From positions 1 to 42,256 of the forward strand of contig JAZADZ010000030.1 of assembly GCA_036123135.1 (NCBI GenBank): a stretch of 42,256 bases of DNA, in the 5' to 3' direction. The number at the start of each line of letters is the position of its first letter. The first letter of the stretch is position 1. This document shows positions 1 to 8,166 of the stretch, one piece after another. Position numbers and translations under genes: made by a program. This stretch comes from GCA-2716065 sp036123135 (GTDB lineage Bacteria > Bacteroidota > Bacteroidia > Flavobacteriales_D > Parvicellaceae). Below the pieces are notes generated by a model. That model made no database searches and was not told where the DNA came from. It saw only the letters and a program-made list of their open reading frames with translations.

Positions 1-156
1 ATGAATCTAGGAATTATGTGGGGCATCAAAAAGTATATGATTGATGAAAATAAAATTCGTCTACAAATTGAACAAAACAAAAAGAAGCCAAAAAAGAAGT
101 CTAAATTTCAACAGAGAATGGAAGCCATGGCAAAAAAACAACAAAAAAGAAGATAA
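1..156 (+). CDS. yidC: YidC/Oxa1 membrane insertase, C-terminal end only (partial)
   Basis: The frame is open from the first base to a TAA at 154-156. The 51 visible residues begin NLGIMWGIKK after an in-frame Met and end in a very basic tail (KKKPKKKSKFQQRMEAMAKK). A Lys-rich cytoplasmic tail with a KKKSKFQ-type segment is what I recognise as the C-terminus of Bacteroidota YidC, which inserts inner-membrane proteins. The catalytic membrane segments lie outside the window, so the call rests on the tail alone. The first ATG is probably internal to the gene and not its start. The position upstream of ribosomal protein genes and ftsY suits a translation and export neighbourhood. The alternative is a small unrelated basic protein. 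Confidence 0.65.
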   Translation: MNLGIMWGIKKYMIDENKIRLQIEQNKKKPKKKSKFQQRMEAMAKKQQKRR

Positions 157-173
157 AAAATTAGTGCTTATTG

Positions 174-205
174 TTTGTTTTTAAGTTAAAAAACATCTTT
201 ATTTG
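174..205 (+). promoter_or_regulatory. Probable Bacteroidota-type promoter of rpmB
   Basis: TTTG at 174-177 is followed after 20 nt by TTTATTTG at 198-205, close to the TTG-N19-20-TAnnTTTG consensus of Flavobacteriia with one mismatch in the -7 element. The rpmB ATG lies 22 nt downstream. This is motif evidence only. Confidence 0.45.
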
Positions 206-227
206 CACACCCAAAAAAATTAGTAAC

Positions 228-461
228 ATGTCTAAAGTTTGTCAAATAACAGGTAAAAAAGTGATGGTTGGTAATAATGTTTCTTTCTCTAAAAGGAGAA
301 CTAAAAGAAAGTTTTACCCAAACTTACAAACTAAAAAGTTTTTTATCCCTGAGCAGGGTAAGTGGATAACTTTGAAAGTATCTACCTCAGCTCTAAGAAC
401 AATTAATAAGAATGGCATCTCAGCTGTTTTAAAAGAAGCCAAAGCGCAGGGAATTATGTAG
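228..461 (+). CDS. rpmB: 50S ribosomal protein bL28
   Basis: This is a 77-residue large-subunit ribosomal protein with the family start MSKVCQITGKKV and a basic core (FSKRRTKRKFYPNLQ). I chose the ATG at 228 and not the longer open frame from 171, because 228 gives the standard N-terminus and length, and the upstream extension overlaps the putative promoter. It has a single Cys, so it is the non-zinc-binding form. It heads the conserved Bacteroidota neighbourhood bL28 / bL33 / DUF4295 / FtsY, here interrupted by an aminopeptidase gene. A hairpin terminator follows at 482-515. Confidence 0.95.
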   Translation: MSKVCQITGKKVMVGNNVSFSKRRTKRKFYPNLQTKKFFIPEQGKWITLKVSTSALRTINKNGISAVLKEAKAQGIM

Positions 462-481
462 TAAAGCAATTGTATTGTATG

Positions 482-515
482 AAAGCCTTGTTATCTTTAT
501 ATCAAGGCTTTTTTT
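482..515 (+). terminator. Rho-independent terminator after rpmB
   Basis: AAAGCCTTG (482-490) and CAAGGCTTT (503-511) form a perfect 9-bp stem with a 12-nt loop, followed by a T-run to 515. It lies 20 nt after the rpmB stop and just before the start of the next gene at 523, so it separates the two units. Confidence 0.75.
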
Positions 516-522
516 ATACACT

Positions 523-1947
523 ATGAAAGGGTATTGTATTTTATTTTTTTTATTTCTTTTTTTTTCTTTTTCCGCTCAAGAACTAGTCGATACAATTCAT
601 GCCGACAATTCGAATTATGTTTACGACAACGACAAGCTCAATGCAGATTTCTTTAAATCCAGAAGAAGAGCCTTTCGATCTTTAATGCCAGAAAATTCAA
701 TTGCAGTATTTTTTTCCTCACCCGTTAGAAACCGTTCCAACGATGTTGACTTTGAGTATCACCAAGACCCTAACATGTATTATTTATCTGGCTATGAAGA
801 ACCTCATGGAGTTTTGATTATTTCTAAAAATGAAATAAATGTCCAAGGAAAAGCGGTAAATGAGATGATTTATGTTCAGCCTTACGATGAATCCGACGCA
901 ATATGGAACGGGATGAGGTTAGGAACTGAAGGAGCTAAAAATCTATTAAAAATAAATGCCTCTTTTTCTAACGAGGAATTCAAAAATTTAGAAATTAATT
1001 TTGAAGACTTCGATAAAGTATTTGTACTTGAACCACCTAATGACTATAGAGACAATGTCTATAACAAGAGTGATTTACACAATCTCATTCAACAATTCTA
1101 TGCCAAAATTCCAGCTGATAATGAAAGTTCAATTGATGATTCAAAAATACTTCAATGGATGGCATTTTTGAGAGAGATTAAAACTCAAGAGGAGATTTTG
1201 CTCATGAGAAAAGCAATATCAATAACTTGTGAAGCTCAAAAAGAGTTGATGAGAGCTCTTGAGCCTGGGATGAAAGAATTTCAAGCTGAGGCAATTGTTG
1301 AATATATTTTTAAAAAAAATGGGGCAGAGTATCCTGGATTTCCAACAATTATGGGTAGTGGTGAAAATTCTTGTGTTCTACATTACATTTCAAATAGAAA
1401 GGAAATGAAAGGTGGTAATCTTTTGGTAAGTGATGTTGGTGCAGAATATCACGGTTACACTGCAGATGTTTCAAGAACAATCCCAGTAGATGGCCATTTT
1501 TCTAAAGAAGAAGCGCTAATTTATAATGTTGTTTTTGAAGCTCAAAAAGCAGGTATTGAAGCTTCTAAAGCAGGAAATCGATTTTGGGACCCAAATATTG
1601 CTGCTACAACAGTTATTTCTCAGCGTTTAATGGAACTAGGCATCATCCAAAAGCCGGCTGAATTGAGAAGGTATTTTATGCATGGAACTTCACATTATTT
1701 GGGTCTTGATGTTCACGATATGGGTACCTATAATGAGTTACAACCCAACACAATCATAACTGTTGAGCCTGGAATATATATTCCCCAAGGTTCTCCATGT
1801 GATTCAAAGTGGTGGAATATTGGTGTTCGTATTGAGGACGATGTATTAATAACAGACGGTGATCCTGAGGTGTTATCAGACTGTGTACCCAAAACAATTG
1901 CAGAAATTGAAGCACTAATGAAGGAAAATAGCTATTTAAATGATTAG
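523..1947 (+). CDS. pepP: Exported Xaa-Pro aminopeptidase (M24B)
   Basis: This 474-residue metallopeptidase removes N-terminal residues that precede proline. Residues ~1-18 form a signal peptide (MKGYCILFFLFLFFSFSAQ), so it probably acts in the periplasm or outside the cell. An aminopeptidase-P N-terminal domain follows (GYEEPHGVL, MIYVQPYDESDAIWNG), then the pita-bread M24 catalytic domain. The metal ligands are visible in order: Asp in SDVGAEYHGYTADVSRT (two), His in MHGTSHYLGLDVHD, Glu in TVEPGIYIP and Glu in GVRIEDD. The open frame extends upstream to a TTG at 475, but that start would lie ahead of the rpmB terminator hairpin and spoil the signal peptide, so ATG 523 is preferred. The gene symbol is by family; the exported Bacteroidota form may deserve another name. 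Confidence 0.9.
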   Translation: MKGYCILFFLFLFFSFSAQELVDTIHADNSNYVYDNDKLNADFFKSRRRAFRSLMPENSIAVFFSSPVRNRSNDVDFEYHQDPNMYYLSGYEEPHGVLIISKNEINVQGKAVNEMIYVQPYDESDAIWNGMRLGTEGAKNLLKINASFSNEEFKNLEINFEDFDKVFVLEPPNDYRDNVYNKSDLHNLIQQFYAKIPADNESSIDDSKILQWMAFLREIKTQEEILLMRKAISITCEAQKELMRALEPGMKEFQAEAIVEYIFKKNGAEYPGFPTIMGSGENSCVLHYISNRKEMKGGNLLVSDVGAEYHGYTADVSRTIPVDGHFSKEEALIYNVVFEAQKAGIEASKAGNRFWDPNIAATTVISQRLMELGIIQKPAELRRYFMHGTSHYLGLDVHDMGTYNELQPNTIITVEPGIYIPQGSPCDSKWWNIGVRIEDDVLITDGDPEVLSDCVPKTIAEIEALMKENSYLND

Positions 1948-1991
1948 AAGAATTTATTTATTTATATAAATAGGATTTAAAGAAAAAAAAT

Positions 1992-1999
1992 TATCTTTG
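1992..1999 (+). promoter_or_regulatory. Probable -7 element (TATCTTTG) upstream of rpmG
   Basis: This is a perfect TAnnTTTG box ending 21 nt before the rpmG ATG. No clear TTG is found 17-23 nt upstream, so only the -7 half is supported. Confidence 0.45.
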
Positions 2000-2020
2000 C
2001 CAACCATAAATTTTTAAAAA

Positions 2021-2203
2021 ATGGCTAAGAAAGGCAATAGAGTTCAAGTTATTTTAGAGTGCACTGAGCACAAAGACAGTGGGATGCCAGGTACATCTAG
2101 ATATATTTCTACAAAGAATAGAAAAAATACACCTGATCGATTAGAAATTAAGAAATACAATCCTATTCTTAAAAAATACACTATTCACAAAGAGATAAAA
2201 TAA
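2021..2203 (+). CDS. rpmG: 50S ribosomal protein bL33
   Basis: This is a 60-residue ribosomal protein with the family pattern MAKKGNRVQVILECTEHK, then RYISTKNRKNTPDRLEIKKY, and the usual basic end. There is only one Cys (ECTEH), so it lacks the paired CxxC zinc ligands and is the C-minus form. It is followed after 7 nt by the DUF4295 gene and then ftsY, the arrangement typical of Bacteroidota. Confidence 0.95.
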   Translation: MAKKGNRVQVILECTEHKDSGMPGTSRYISTKNRKNTPDRLEIKKYNPILKKYTIHKEIK

Positions 2204-2210
2204 TCAAGTT

Positions 2211-2366
2211 ATGGCAAAGAAATCAGTAGCCTCTTTACAGAAAGGTGGAGGAAAACAACATAGTAAAGTAATTAAAATGGTAAAATCGCCCAAAACAGGT
2301 GCTTATTCATTTAAAGAAGAAATTGTATCCAATCAACAAGTCAACGATTGGTTTAACAAAAAATAA
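2211..2366 (+). CDS. DUF4295 small basic protein (candidate ribosomal protein bL38)
   Basis: This is a 51-residue protein, MAKKSVASLQ to the end NDWFNKK, running from ATG 2211 to TAA 2366. It is basic in its first half (KGGGKQHSKVIKMVKSPKTG) and ends in an acidic/aromatic stretch. It starts 7 nt after rpmG and is followed by ftsY, exactly where Bacteroidota encode the DUF4295 family. From memory, a cryo-EM study of the Flavobacterium johnsoniae ribosome described a lineage-specific protein named bL38. I believe this family is that protein but cannot confirm the link here. The co-location with bL28 and bL33 supports a ribosomal role. Confidence 0.85.
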   Translation: MAKKSVASLQKGGGKQHSKVIKMVKSPKTGAYSFKEEIVSNQQVNDWFNKK

Positions 2367-2389
2367 TTTTTTATAAACTTATTTTGCTT

Positions 2390-2418
2390 AAGCTTCTTCA
2401 TTTTGGGGGAGCTTTTGC
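2390..2418 (+). terminator. Weak possible terminator after the rpmG-DUF4295 unit
   Basis: AAGCTTC near 2391 can pair with GGAGCTT near 2409 (one G-T wobble), followed by TTTGCTTTTT. The stem is short and the tail is interrupted. It sits between the DUF4295 stop and the ftsY start. Confidence 0.3.
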
Positions 2419-2438
2419 TTTTTATAAACACAAGTTTC

Positions 2439-3407
2439 ATGAGCTGGAAGAGTTTTTTTTCGAAGAAGCAAAAACAAGACTTAGATCAAGGTCTAGAAAA
2501 AACTAAAAAAAGTTTTTTTTCAAAAATAGCCTCTTCCGTTGCAGGTAAATCAAAAATCGATGATGAAGTTCTTGATGACTTGGAAGAAATTTTGGTCTCC
2601 TCTGATGTAAGTGTATCTACGACTTTGAAAATAATTGACAGGATTGAGGCAAGAGTACAAAAAGACAAATTTGTCGGAACATCAGAGTTAAATAAACTTC
2701 TAAAGGAAGAAATTGCTGGTCTGATGGAAGAAAACAGTGTTAATGATATAGATGATTTTTCTGTTCCAGCTCTAGATTATCCCTACGTTATTATGGTTGT
2801 TGGTGTTAATGGGGTAGGGAAAACAACAACAATTGGAAAGCTGGCACACAAGTTCAAAGAAAGAGGACTCAAGGTTGTTCTCGGTGCCTCAGATACTTTT
2901 CGTGCTGCTGCTGTTGATCAACTTAAAATTTGGGCAGAACGAGCTGGAGTTCCTATTATTCAGCAAGGAATGGGAGCAGATCCAGCATCTGTAGCATTTG
3001 ATACGCTTCAGAGTGCAAAATCTCAAAATGCAGATGTTGTAATTATTGATACTGCTGGAAGACTACACAATAAAATAAATCTTATGAACGAGCTTTCAAA
3101 AGTTAAAAACGTAATGAAAAAAGTTTTGCCAGAAGCTCCAAATGAAGTGATGCTTGTACTTGATGGATCTACAGGTCAAAATGCCATTGAGCAAGCCAAC
3201 CAATTTATACAGTCTACAGAAGTAAATTCCCTTGCGTTGACTAAACTGGACGGAACAGCTAAAGGAGGTGTGGTAATTGGAATCACAGATCAGTTCAAGA
3301 TTCCAGTTAAATACATCGGGGTTGGTGAAGGAGTTGATCAGCTTCAAGTTTTTAATCGCTTTGAATTCATTGATTCATTGTTTAAAGACTCTGTCTTTAA
3401 AAATTAA
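2439..3407 (+). CDS. ftsY: Signal recognition particle receptor FtsY
   Basis: This 322-residue SRP-family GTPase receives ribosome-SRP complexes at the inner membrane for co-translational insertion. A short charged N-terminus (MSWKSFFSKKQKQ) precedes the helical N domain (~residues 15-90) and the GTPase domain. The G motifs are all visible: GVNGVGKTTTIGKLA (P-loop), DTFRAAAVDQL, DTAGRLHNK and TKLDGTAKGG. The long acidic A domain of E. coli FtsY is absent, as is usual in this phylum. The open frame begins at 2403, but ATG 2439 gives the family N-terminus and clears the weak hairpin upstream. It works in the same process as the YidC encoded just upstream. Confidence 0.96.
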   Translation: MSWKSFFSKKQKQDLDQGLEKTKKSFFSKIASSVAGKSKIDDEVLDDLEEILVSSDVSVSTTLKIIDRIEARVQKDKFVGTSELNKLLKEEIAGLMEENSVNDIDDFSVPALDYPYVIMVVGVNGVGKTTTIGKLAHKFKERGLKVVLGASDTFRAAAVDQLKIWAERAGVPIIQQGMGADPASVAFDTLQSAKSQNADVVIIDTAGRLHNKINLMNELSKVKNVMKKVLPEAPNEVMLVLDGSTGQNAIEQANQFIQSTEVNSLALTKLDGTAKGGVVIGITDQFKIPVKYIGVGEGVDQLQVFNRFEFIDSLFKDSVFKN

Positions 3408-3424
3408 CCTAACGCTATGTTATT

Positions 3425-4741
3425 TTGAAAACCAAGACATTAAAAAAAAATAAGGTTAATGTAATTACTTTAGGATGTTCAAAAAATATTTTTGATTCTG
3501 AAGTAATGATGGCACAATTGAAAGCAAATCAATTTGAAGTTACCCATGATTCAGAAAAAAATGATTCTGAAGTGGTTATTATAAATACCTGTGGATTTAT
3601 TGATAATGCTAAAGAAGAATCTGTGAATACCATTGTTAATTACATCGAGGCAAAGAAAAATGGCCTTGTAGATAAGCTGTATGTTTCAGGATGTCTTTCA
3701 GAGCGGTATAAAGGGGACTTAGTGAAAGAACTTCCTGAAGTAGATGCCTTTTTTGGAACTAGAGAGTTGCCAAAACTTTTAAAAACATTAAATGCTGATT
3801 ATAGGCATGAATTGGTTGGAGAGCGTTTACTTACCACACCATCTCATTATGCTTATTTAAAAATTTCTGAGGGTTGTGACCGCCCTTGTTCATTTTGTGC
3901 AATTCCTCTAATGCGAGGAAAGCACAGGTCAACTCCAATTGAACAATTGGTTGAACAAGCCAAGAGTTTAGCAAATAAAGGAGTTAGAGAAATTATGCTC
4001 ATCGCCCAAGATCTTACTTTTTATGGATTAGACATTTATAAAAAGCGTAGTCTTGCTAAATTGCTCGAGCAACTTTGTTCGGTTGACGGAATTGATTGGA
4101 TTCGTTTGCATTATGCATATCCATCCGGTTTTCCAATGGATGTGATTCAGGTAATGAAGGACAATCCAAAAATATGCAATTACCTCGATATTCCTTTACA
4201 ACACGGTTCTTCCAGAATTCTTAAAGCCATGAGAAGAGGAATTAATAGAGAAAAGACAGTTAATCTAATCAATGAGATTAGAAGTCAAATTCCCTCTATA
4301 GCAATCCGAACTACTTTAATTTGTGGATATCCAGGAGAAACAGAGGGAGATTTTCAAGAAATGTTTGATTGGGTAAAAGCAATGAAATTCGATCGTTTAG
4401 GTGTTTTTTGTTACTCTCATGAAGAAAATACTCATGCCTTTAATTTCAATGATGACGTTTCTGAATCCATAAAAAAGGAAAGGGCTGAGCAAATAATGGA
4501 TGCACAGGCGAACATTTCATTTCAGTTAAATCAAGAAAAAATAGGAAGGATATTTCGTGTTCTTATCGATAGAGTTGAAGGCGATTTTTTTGTTGGAAGA
4601 ACAGAATTTGATTCTCCGGATGTTGACAATGAAGTATTCATTAAAAAAAACGACGTTACCTATTTGCCCATTGGAGAATTTTTCAACGTTAAGATAATTC
4701 GCGCAGATTATTTTGATCTTTTTGGAGAAGTGATTAGTTAG
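3425..4741 (+). CDS. rimO: Ribosomal protein uS12 methylthiotransferase RimO
   Basis: This 438-residue radical-SAM enzyme methylthiolates a conserved Asp of ribosomal protein uS12. The N-terminal UPF0004 domain carries three cluster Cys (TLGCSKN, NTCGFID, SGCLSERY). The radical-SAM domain has the CxxxCxxC motif in EGCDRPCSFCAIP, and a C-terminal TRAM domain covers roughly residues 370-438. The only usable start in this frame is the TTG at 3425: a TAA lies in frame at 3410-3412 and the next in-frame Met is inside the first domain. The resulting start MKTKTLKKNKVNVITLGCSK matches the family N-terminus I recall from flavobacteria. It begins 17 nt after ftsY and is probably co-transcribed with it. 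Confidence 0.95.
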   Translation: MKTKTLKKNKVNVITLGCSKNIFDSEVMMAQLKANQFEVTHDSEKNDSEVVIINTCGFIDNAKEESVNTIVNYIEAKKNGLVDKLYVSGCLSERYKGDLVKELPEVDAFFGTRELPKLLKTLNADYRHELVGERLLTTPSHYAYLKISEGCDRPCSFCAIPLMRGKHRSTPIEQLVEQAKSLANKGVREIMLIAQDLTFYGLDIYKKRSLAKLLEQLCSVDGIDWIRLHYAYPSGFPMDVIQVMKDNPKICNYLDIPLQHGSSRILKAMRRGINREKTVNLINEIRSQIPSIAIRTTLICGYPGETEGDFQEMFDWVKAMKFDRLGVFCYSHEENTHAFNFNDDVSESIKKERAEQIMDAQANISFQLNQEKIGRIFRVLIDRVEGDFFVGRTEFDSPDVDNEVFIKKNDVTYLPIGEFFNVKIIRADYFDLFGEVIS

Positions 4742-4831
4742 TTTTAGAATTTAAAATCATGTTGATTTTTGAAGGATTTAATGGTCTTCTTAGATGATTT
4801 TATTAAATTAGATACTGACTATCTTTAATCT

Positions 4832-7600
4832 ATGAACCATCAGCAAGAGCTGCTCAATTTTGTTTCTGAGATAGAAGACGGAATATTCTTCTTAGATCAG
4901 AATGGTCTATTTACATTCTGTAACCAGGGTTGGGAAGAAATCACTAAGTTTTCTAAAAATGAAATTTTAACTAAGAACTGGATTGATTTTTTTCATGAAA
5001 AGGATGTTTCAAAAGCCAAAGAAATTGAGGTTAATTTTCCAAGTTCAAATCAAATTGATTTATTTGTTCTTAGGATAATCACTAAAAATCAAGCAGTCCG
5101 CTACATACAGTTTTTTGTAAGTTCCATCTTTGAAAAAGAAACGTATTTAGGAGCGAGATTTATAGCTAGAGACGTTTCCTACAGAGAGTTTTCAAATAGA
5201 TTTCGAAAAGCAGAGCATTTTTTAATGCAGGAGATAGCACTTGGAAAAACACATTCTCAGCTAAATGAATCTGTTGGTGATATTTTAACTGAACTTTATG
5301 AATCACAATTTATCGATTATGATAAGAAAGGATTCATCTTTTTAAGTTTTGAAATCAACTCAGATAAAAAGAAATTCCCACATATATATACCACATCAAG
5401 TTCTGACCTTATTAAACAGGTTAGTCAATCGATAAATGAACTGTTTCACGAAGCTCAAATAATCAATAATGAGAAATTAGATTGGATAAGAGATAGTCTA
5501 ATTAAATTGGCAAATGTTCATTCGCTTGATGTAGACTTTTATGAGATCAACAACAAGTATTATGAGCTGGTGGGGTTAACTGTTTTTCTTGGCGTAAGTG
5601 ATGAGGTTATTGGTATCCTTTTTGACTCTATTCAAGATATTGGTAGATTATTAACTCTCTCTCAAGAGCAAGCAAGAATGGCAAAGATTAGAATTCAGCG
5701 AAAAAGAAAGCTTGAATCATTGGTTCATTTAAGAACAAAAGAACTGGAGGAGGAAATAATTGTTAAAGAAGAAAAAGAGCGCCTTCTTCAGCTCAGCGAG
5801 GAATATTTCAGAAAAACATTTGAGGATGCCTTACATGGAATCGCTATTCTTAATCCTAACTATGAAATTGAGGATGTCAATCAATCATTCGCCAAAATAA
5901 CAGGCTACAAGAGAGATGAACTTTTTAGAAAGAAATTTACAGACCTAATACATAAAGATTTTTTAGAAAAAGACCTAAAACTTTTGGAAGAACTTCTGAT
6001 TGGCGGACTTCCTGGCTTTGAGCATGAAGAAAAGTACATTCATAAATCCTCGGAAGATATATGGATATTGTCTAGTATCACTTTGATGAAAGATGGACAT
6101 GGAAATATTCTTAATATTTTACTCCAAATAATTGACGTTACTGATAAAAAGAAAGCTGAAGAGGAGATAGTACAAGCTAAAAACCTGGCAGAAAAATTAA
6201 ATGCTTCCAAAACAGAATTTTTAGCGAATATGAGCCATGAAATTCGATCTCCATTAAATGCTATAATTGGCTTTTCGCATGTGGTTAAAAATTTAATTAA
6301 CAAGAACGAAAGTGTTGACAAGATTACTAGCTATATGGATAATATTGAGTTGAGCAGTAATAATCTGGCTTCAATCATAAATGATATACTTGATTTGTCA
6401 AAGATTGAAGCGGGTAAACACGAGTTGAGCGAGGATTGGTTTAGTCCAGAACAAGTAGTGAAAAATGCCTACAACATTTGTAAAGCACAGGCGATAGAAA
6501 AAAAGTTGCTATATAATTATGAATTATCGTCATCAATTCCAGAAAAATTATTCGGGGATAATACTAAGCTTACTCAGGTTTTACTCAACTTAATTGGCAA
6601 TGCTATAAAATTTACTGATTCAGGAAATAGTGTTGTTGTGAAGGCAGGAATGGACAATGATAAACTTACAATGAGTGTGGTTGATCAAGGAATAGGTATT
6701 GATAAAAAAAATCTAGACGCCATTTTTAATCCATTTGAACAAGTAGATAGCTCTACTACTAGAAACTATGGAGGGACTGGACTAGGACTTAGTATTACAA
6801 AATCATTAGTTGAGTTAATGAACGGAAAAATTGAAGTTTTCAGCGAAGTTAATAAAGGGTCTACTTTTACTGTTTCTTTCACTTTTGACAAGAAAAAAGC
6901 TGAAAAAGTCCACAGTTATGACGATAATATGGATTACAGTACAATGATTAAAAATGTTAAGATTTTGATTGTTGACGACAATGAAATTAATCATGAGGTT
7001 CTCAAAGGTGTATTTGAAGGATTTGAGGTTCAACTTTTGCATGCTTACAATGGATATGAATGCCTTGAAATTACTGAAAAGGAGTTGCCGGATATCATAT
7101 TAATGGACTTTCATATGCCCGATATTGATGGAACAGAGGTCACCAAAAAATTAAAAAGTTCCTCGGTAACTTCAACTATCCCAATTTTAGGAGTTTCAGC
7201 TGACGCATTTAAAAGTAGTATGATGCAAGCTTTAGATAGCGGAATGGTCGGATATGTTACCAAACCAATAGACTTTAATCTCTTGTTCAGATTAATGGCT
7301 GAAGAATTATCCCAGAATACCAATACAACTGAGCCGTATGATTCTTCTGAAAATGATGATTCAATTGATACATTAATAGCAGATAAGTTGTTTGATAATA
7401 TTGACAAGCTTATTAACTATGAAATTTATGAAACTGAAAAGCTAATGTATGTTTTAGATGAGATAGATAAGTTGGTATCAGATCAGCAAATGACATCCTT
7501 TAGAACCTTACTTTCTACCCTTAAAGAGGCAGTACTTTCTGGAGATGAGGACTTATTATCTGTTACAGTAAGTAAAATGAAAAAAGCTGTTGTAAAATGA
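4832..7600 (+). CDS. Hybrid sensor histidine kinase (PAS-PAS-HisKA-HATPase-REC)
   Basis: This 922-residue cytoplasmic kinase shows no signal peptide or membrane segment. Order: PAS 1 at ~5-120 (FTFCNQGWEEITKFSKNEIL); an unrecognised, possibly GAF-like region at ~125-285; a Lys/Glu-rich coiled coil at ~285-325; PAS 2 at ~325-445 (VNQSFAKITGYKRDELF); HisKA with the phosphate-accepting His469 in ANMSHEIRSPLNAIIGF; HATPase (NLIGNAIKFTD, DQGIGID, GGTGLGLSI); and a receiver with Asp759 in ILMDFHMPDIDG and the conserved Lys in YVTKPID. The last ~95 residues match no domain I recognise and contain no His, so there is no obvious Hpt. No separate response regulator or output domain is nearby. A TATCTTTA box at 4820-4827 is a weak promoter candidate. 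The stop overlaps the next gene by 4 nt. Confidence 0.92.
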   Translation: MNHQQELLNFVSEIEDGIFFLDQNGLFTFCNQGWEEITKFSKNEILTKNWIDFFHEKDVSKAKEIEVNFPSSNQIDLFVLRIITKNQAVRYIQFFVSSIFEKETYLGARFIARDVSYREFSNRFRKAEHFLMQEIALGKTHSQLNESVGDILTELYESQFIDYDKKGFIFLSFEINSDKKKFPHIYTTSSSDLIKQVSQSINELFHEAQIINNEKLDWIRDSLIKLANVHSLDVDFYEINNKYYELVGLTVFLGVSDEVIGILFDSIQDIGRLLTLSQEQARMAKIRIQRKRKLESLVHLRTKELEEEIIVKEEKERLLQLSEEYFRKTFEDALHGIAILNPNYEIEDVNQSFAKITGYKRDELFRKKFTDLIHKDFLEKDLKLLEELLIGGLPGFEHEEKYIHKSSEDIWILSSITLMKDGHGNILNILLQIIDVTDKKKAEEEIVQAKNLAEKLNASKTEFLANMSHEIRSPLNAIIGFSHVVKNLINKNESVDKITSYMDNIELSSNNLASIINDILDLSKIEAGKHELSEDWFSPEQVVKNAYNICKAQAIEKKLLYNYELSSSIPEKLFGDNTKLTQVLLNLIGNAIKFTDSGNSVVVKAGMDNDKLTMSVVDQGIGIDKKNLDAIFNPFEQVDSSTTRNYGGTGLGLSITKSLVELMNGKIEVFSEVNKGSTFTVSFTFDKKKAEKVHSYDDNMDYSTMIKNVKILIVDDNEINHEVLKGVFEGFEVQLLHAYNGYECLEITEKELPDIILMDFHMPDIDGTEVTKKLKSSSVTSTIPILGVSADAFKSSMMQALDSGMVGYVTKPIDFNLLFRLMAEELSQNTNTTEPYDSSENDDSIDTLIADKLFDNIDKLINYEIYETEKLMYVLDEIDKLVSDQQMTSFRTLLSTLKEAVLSGDEDLLSVTVSKMKKAVVK

Positions 7601-8166
7601 AATTTAAAATTGGAGATAAGGTGAGTTTTTTAAATGAAACAGGATTTGCAGAGGTAAAAAAAATTATTTCTGAGTTTAAAGTCCTTGTAGAAGATCAAGA
7701 TGGATTCGATAGAGAATGTTTTGCAAATGAATTGGTGGCTAGCTCTAACGTAAATTCCTACGATTTAAATTCTTTTTCTTTTGAAAATCAAAAGGCAAAG
7801 AAAGTTTCCTCCGAGAAGCATGAAAAACAGAATGATAAACTTCACAAAAGATTCAATCATCTTACTTCTTATGGCGGAAAAGATACTCATGTTGTTGATC
7901 TTCACATTGATAAGTTATACGATTCATATGAACAATTGAGTAATCATCAAATATTAGCCATACAAATGAATCGTTTTAAAATTGAATTGCAAACTGCTTT
8001 TAAAAAACGTACCAAAAAGTTAATAGTCATACACGGTAAAGGTAAAGGAGTATTAAAAGATGAAATTTCCATAGAACTCAGAGAAAATTTTCCTGAACTT
8101 TCTTTCAACGATGCATCCTACAGTGAGTTTGGATATGAGGGTGCTACAGAAATTTTAATTAGATAA
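7597..8166 (+). CDS. Smr-domain protein (DUF2027/MutS2-like C-terminal domain)
   Basis: This is a 189-residue protein. The N-terminal ~60 residues (KFKIGDKVSFLNETGFAEVKK) look like a small beta-barrel. A charged linker follows, and residues ~95-189 form a Smr domain with VVDLHIDKLY and the VIHGKGKGVLKDEI loop (the HGxGxG signature). Smr domains bind or cleave nucleic acid, including branched DNA and, in some families, mRNA on stalled ribosomes; the target here is unknown. It overlaps the kinase stop (ATGA at 7597-7600), which suggests translational coupling. It ends with no gap against the convergent lipoprotein gene. Confidence 0.85.
   Translation: MKFKIGDKVSFLNETGFAEVKKIISEFKVLVEDQDGFDRECFANELVASSNVNSYDLNSFSFENQKAKKVSSEKHEKQNDKLHKRFNHLTSYGGKDTHVVDLHIDKLYDSYEQLSNHQILAIQMNRFKIELQTAFKKRTKKLIVIHGKGKGVLKDEISIELRENFPELSFNDASYSEFGYEGATEILIR

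Noticed and set aside
475..522. Longer aminopeptidase start at TTG 475
   Set aside because: It would lie before the rpmB terminator hairpin, translate through it and destroy the clear signal peptide starting at 523.
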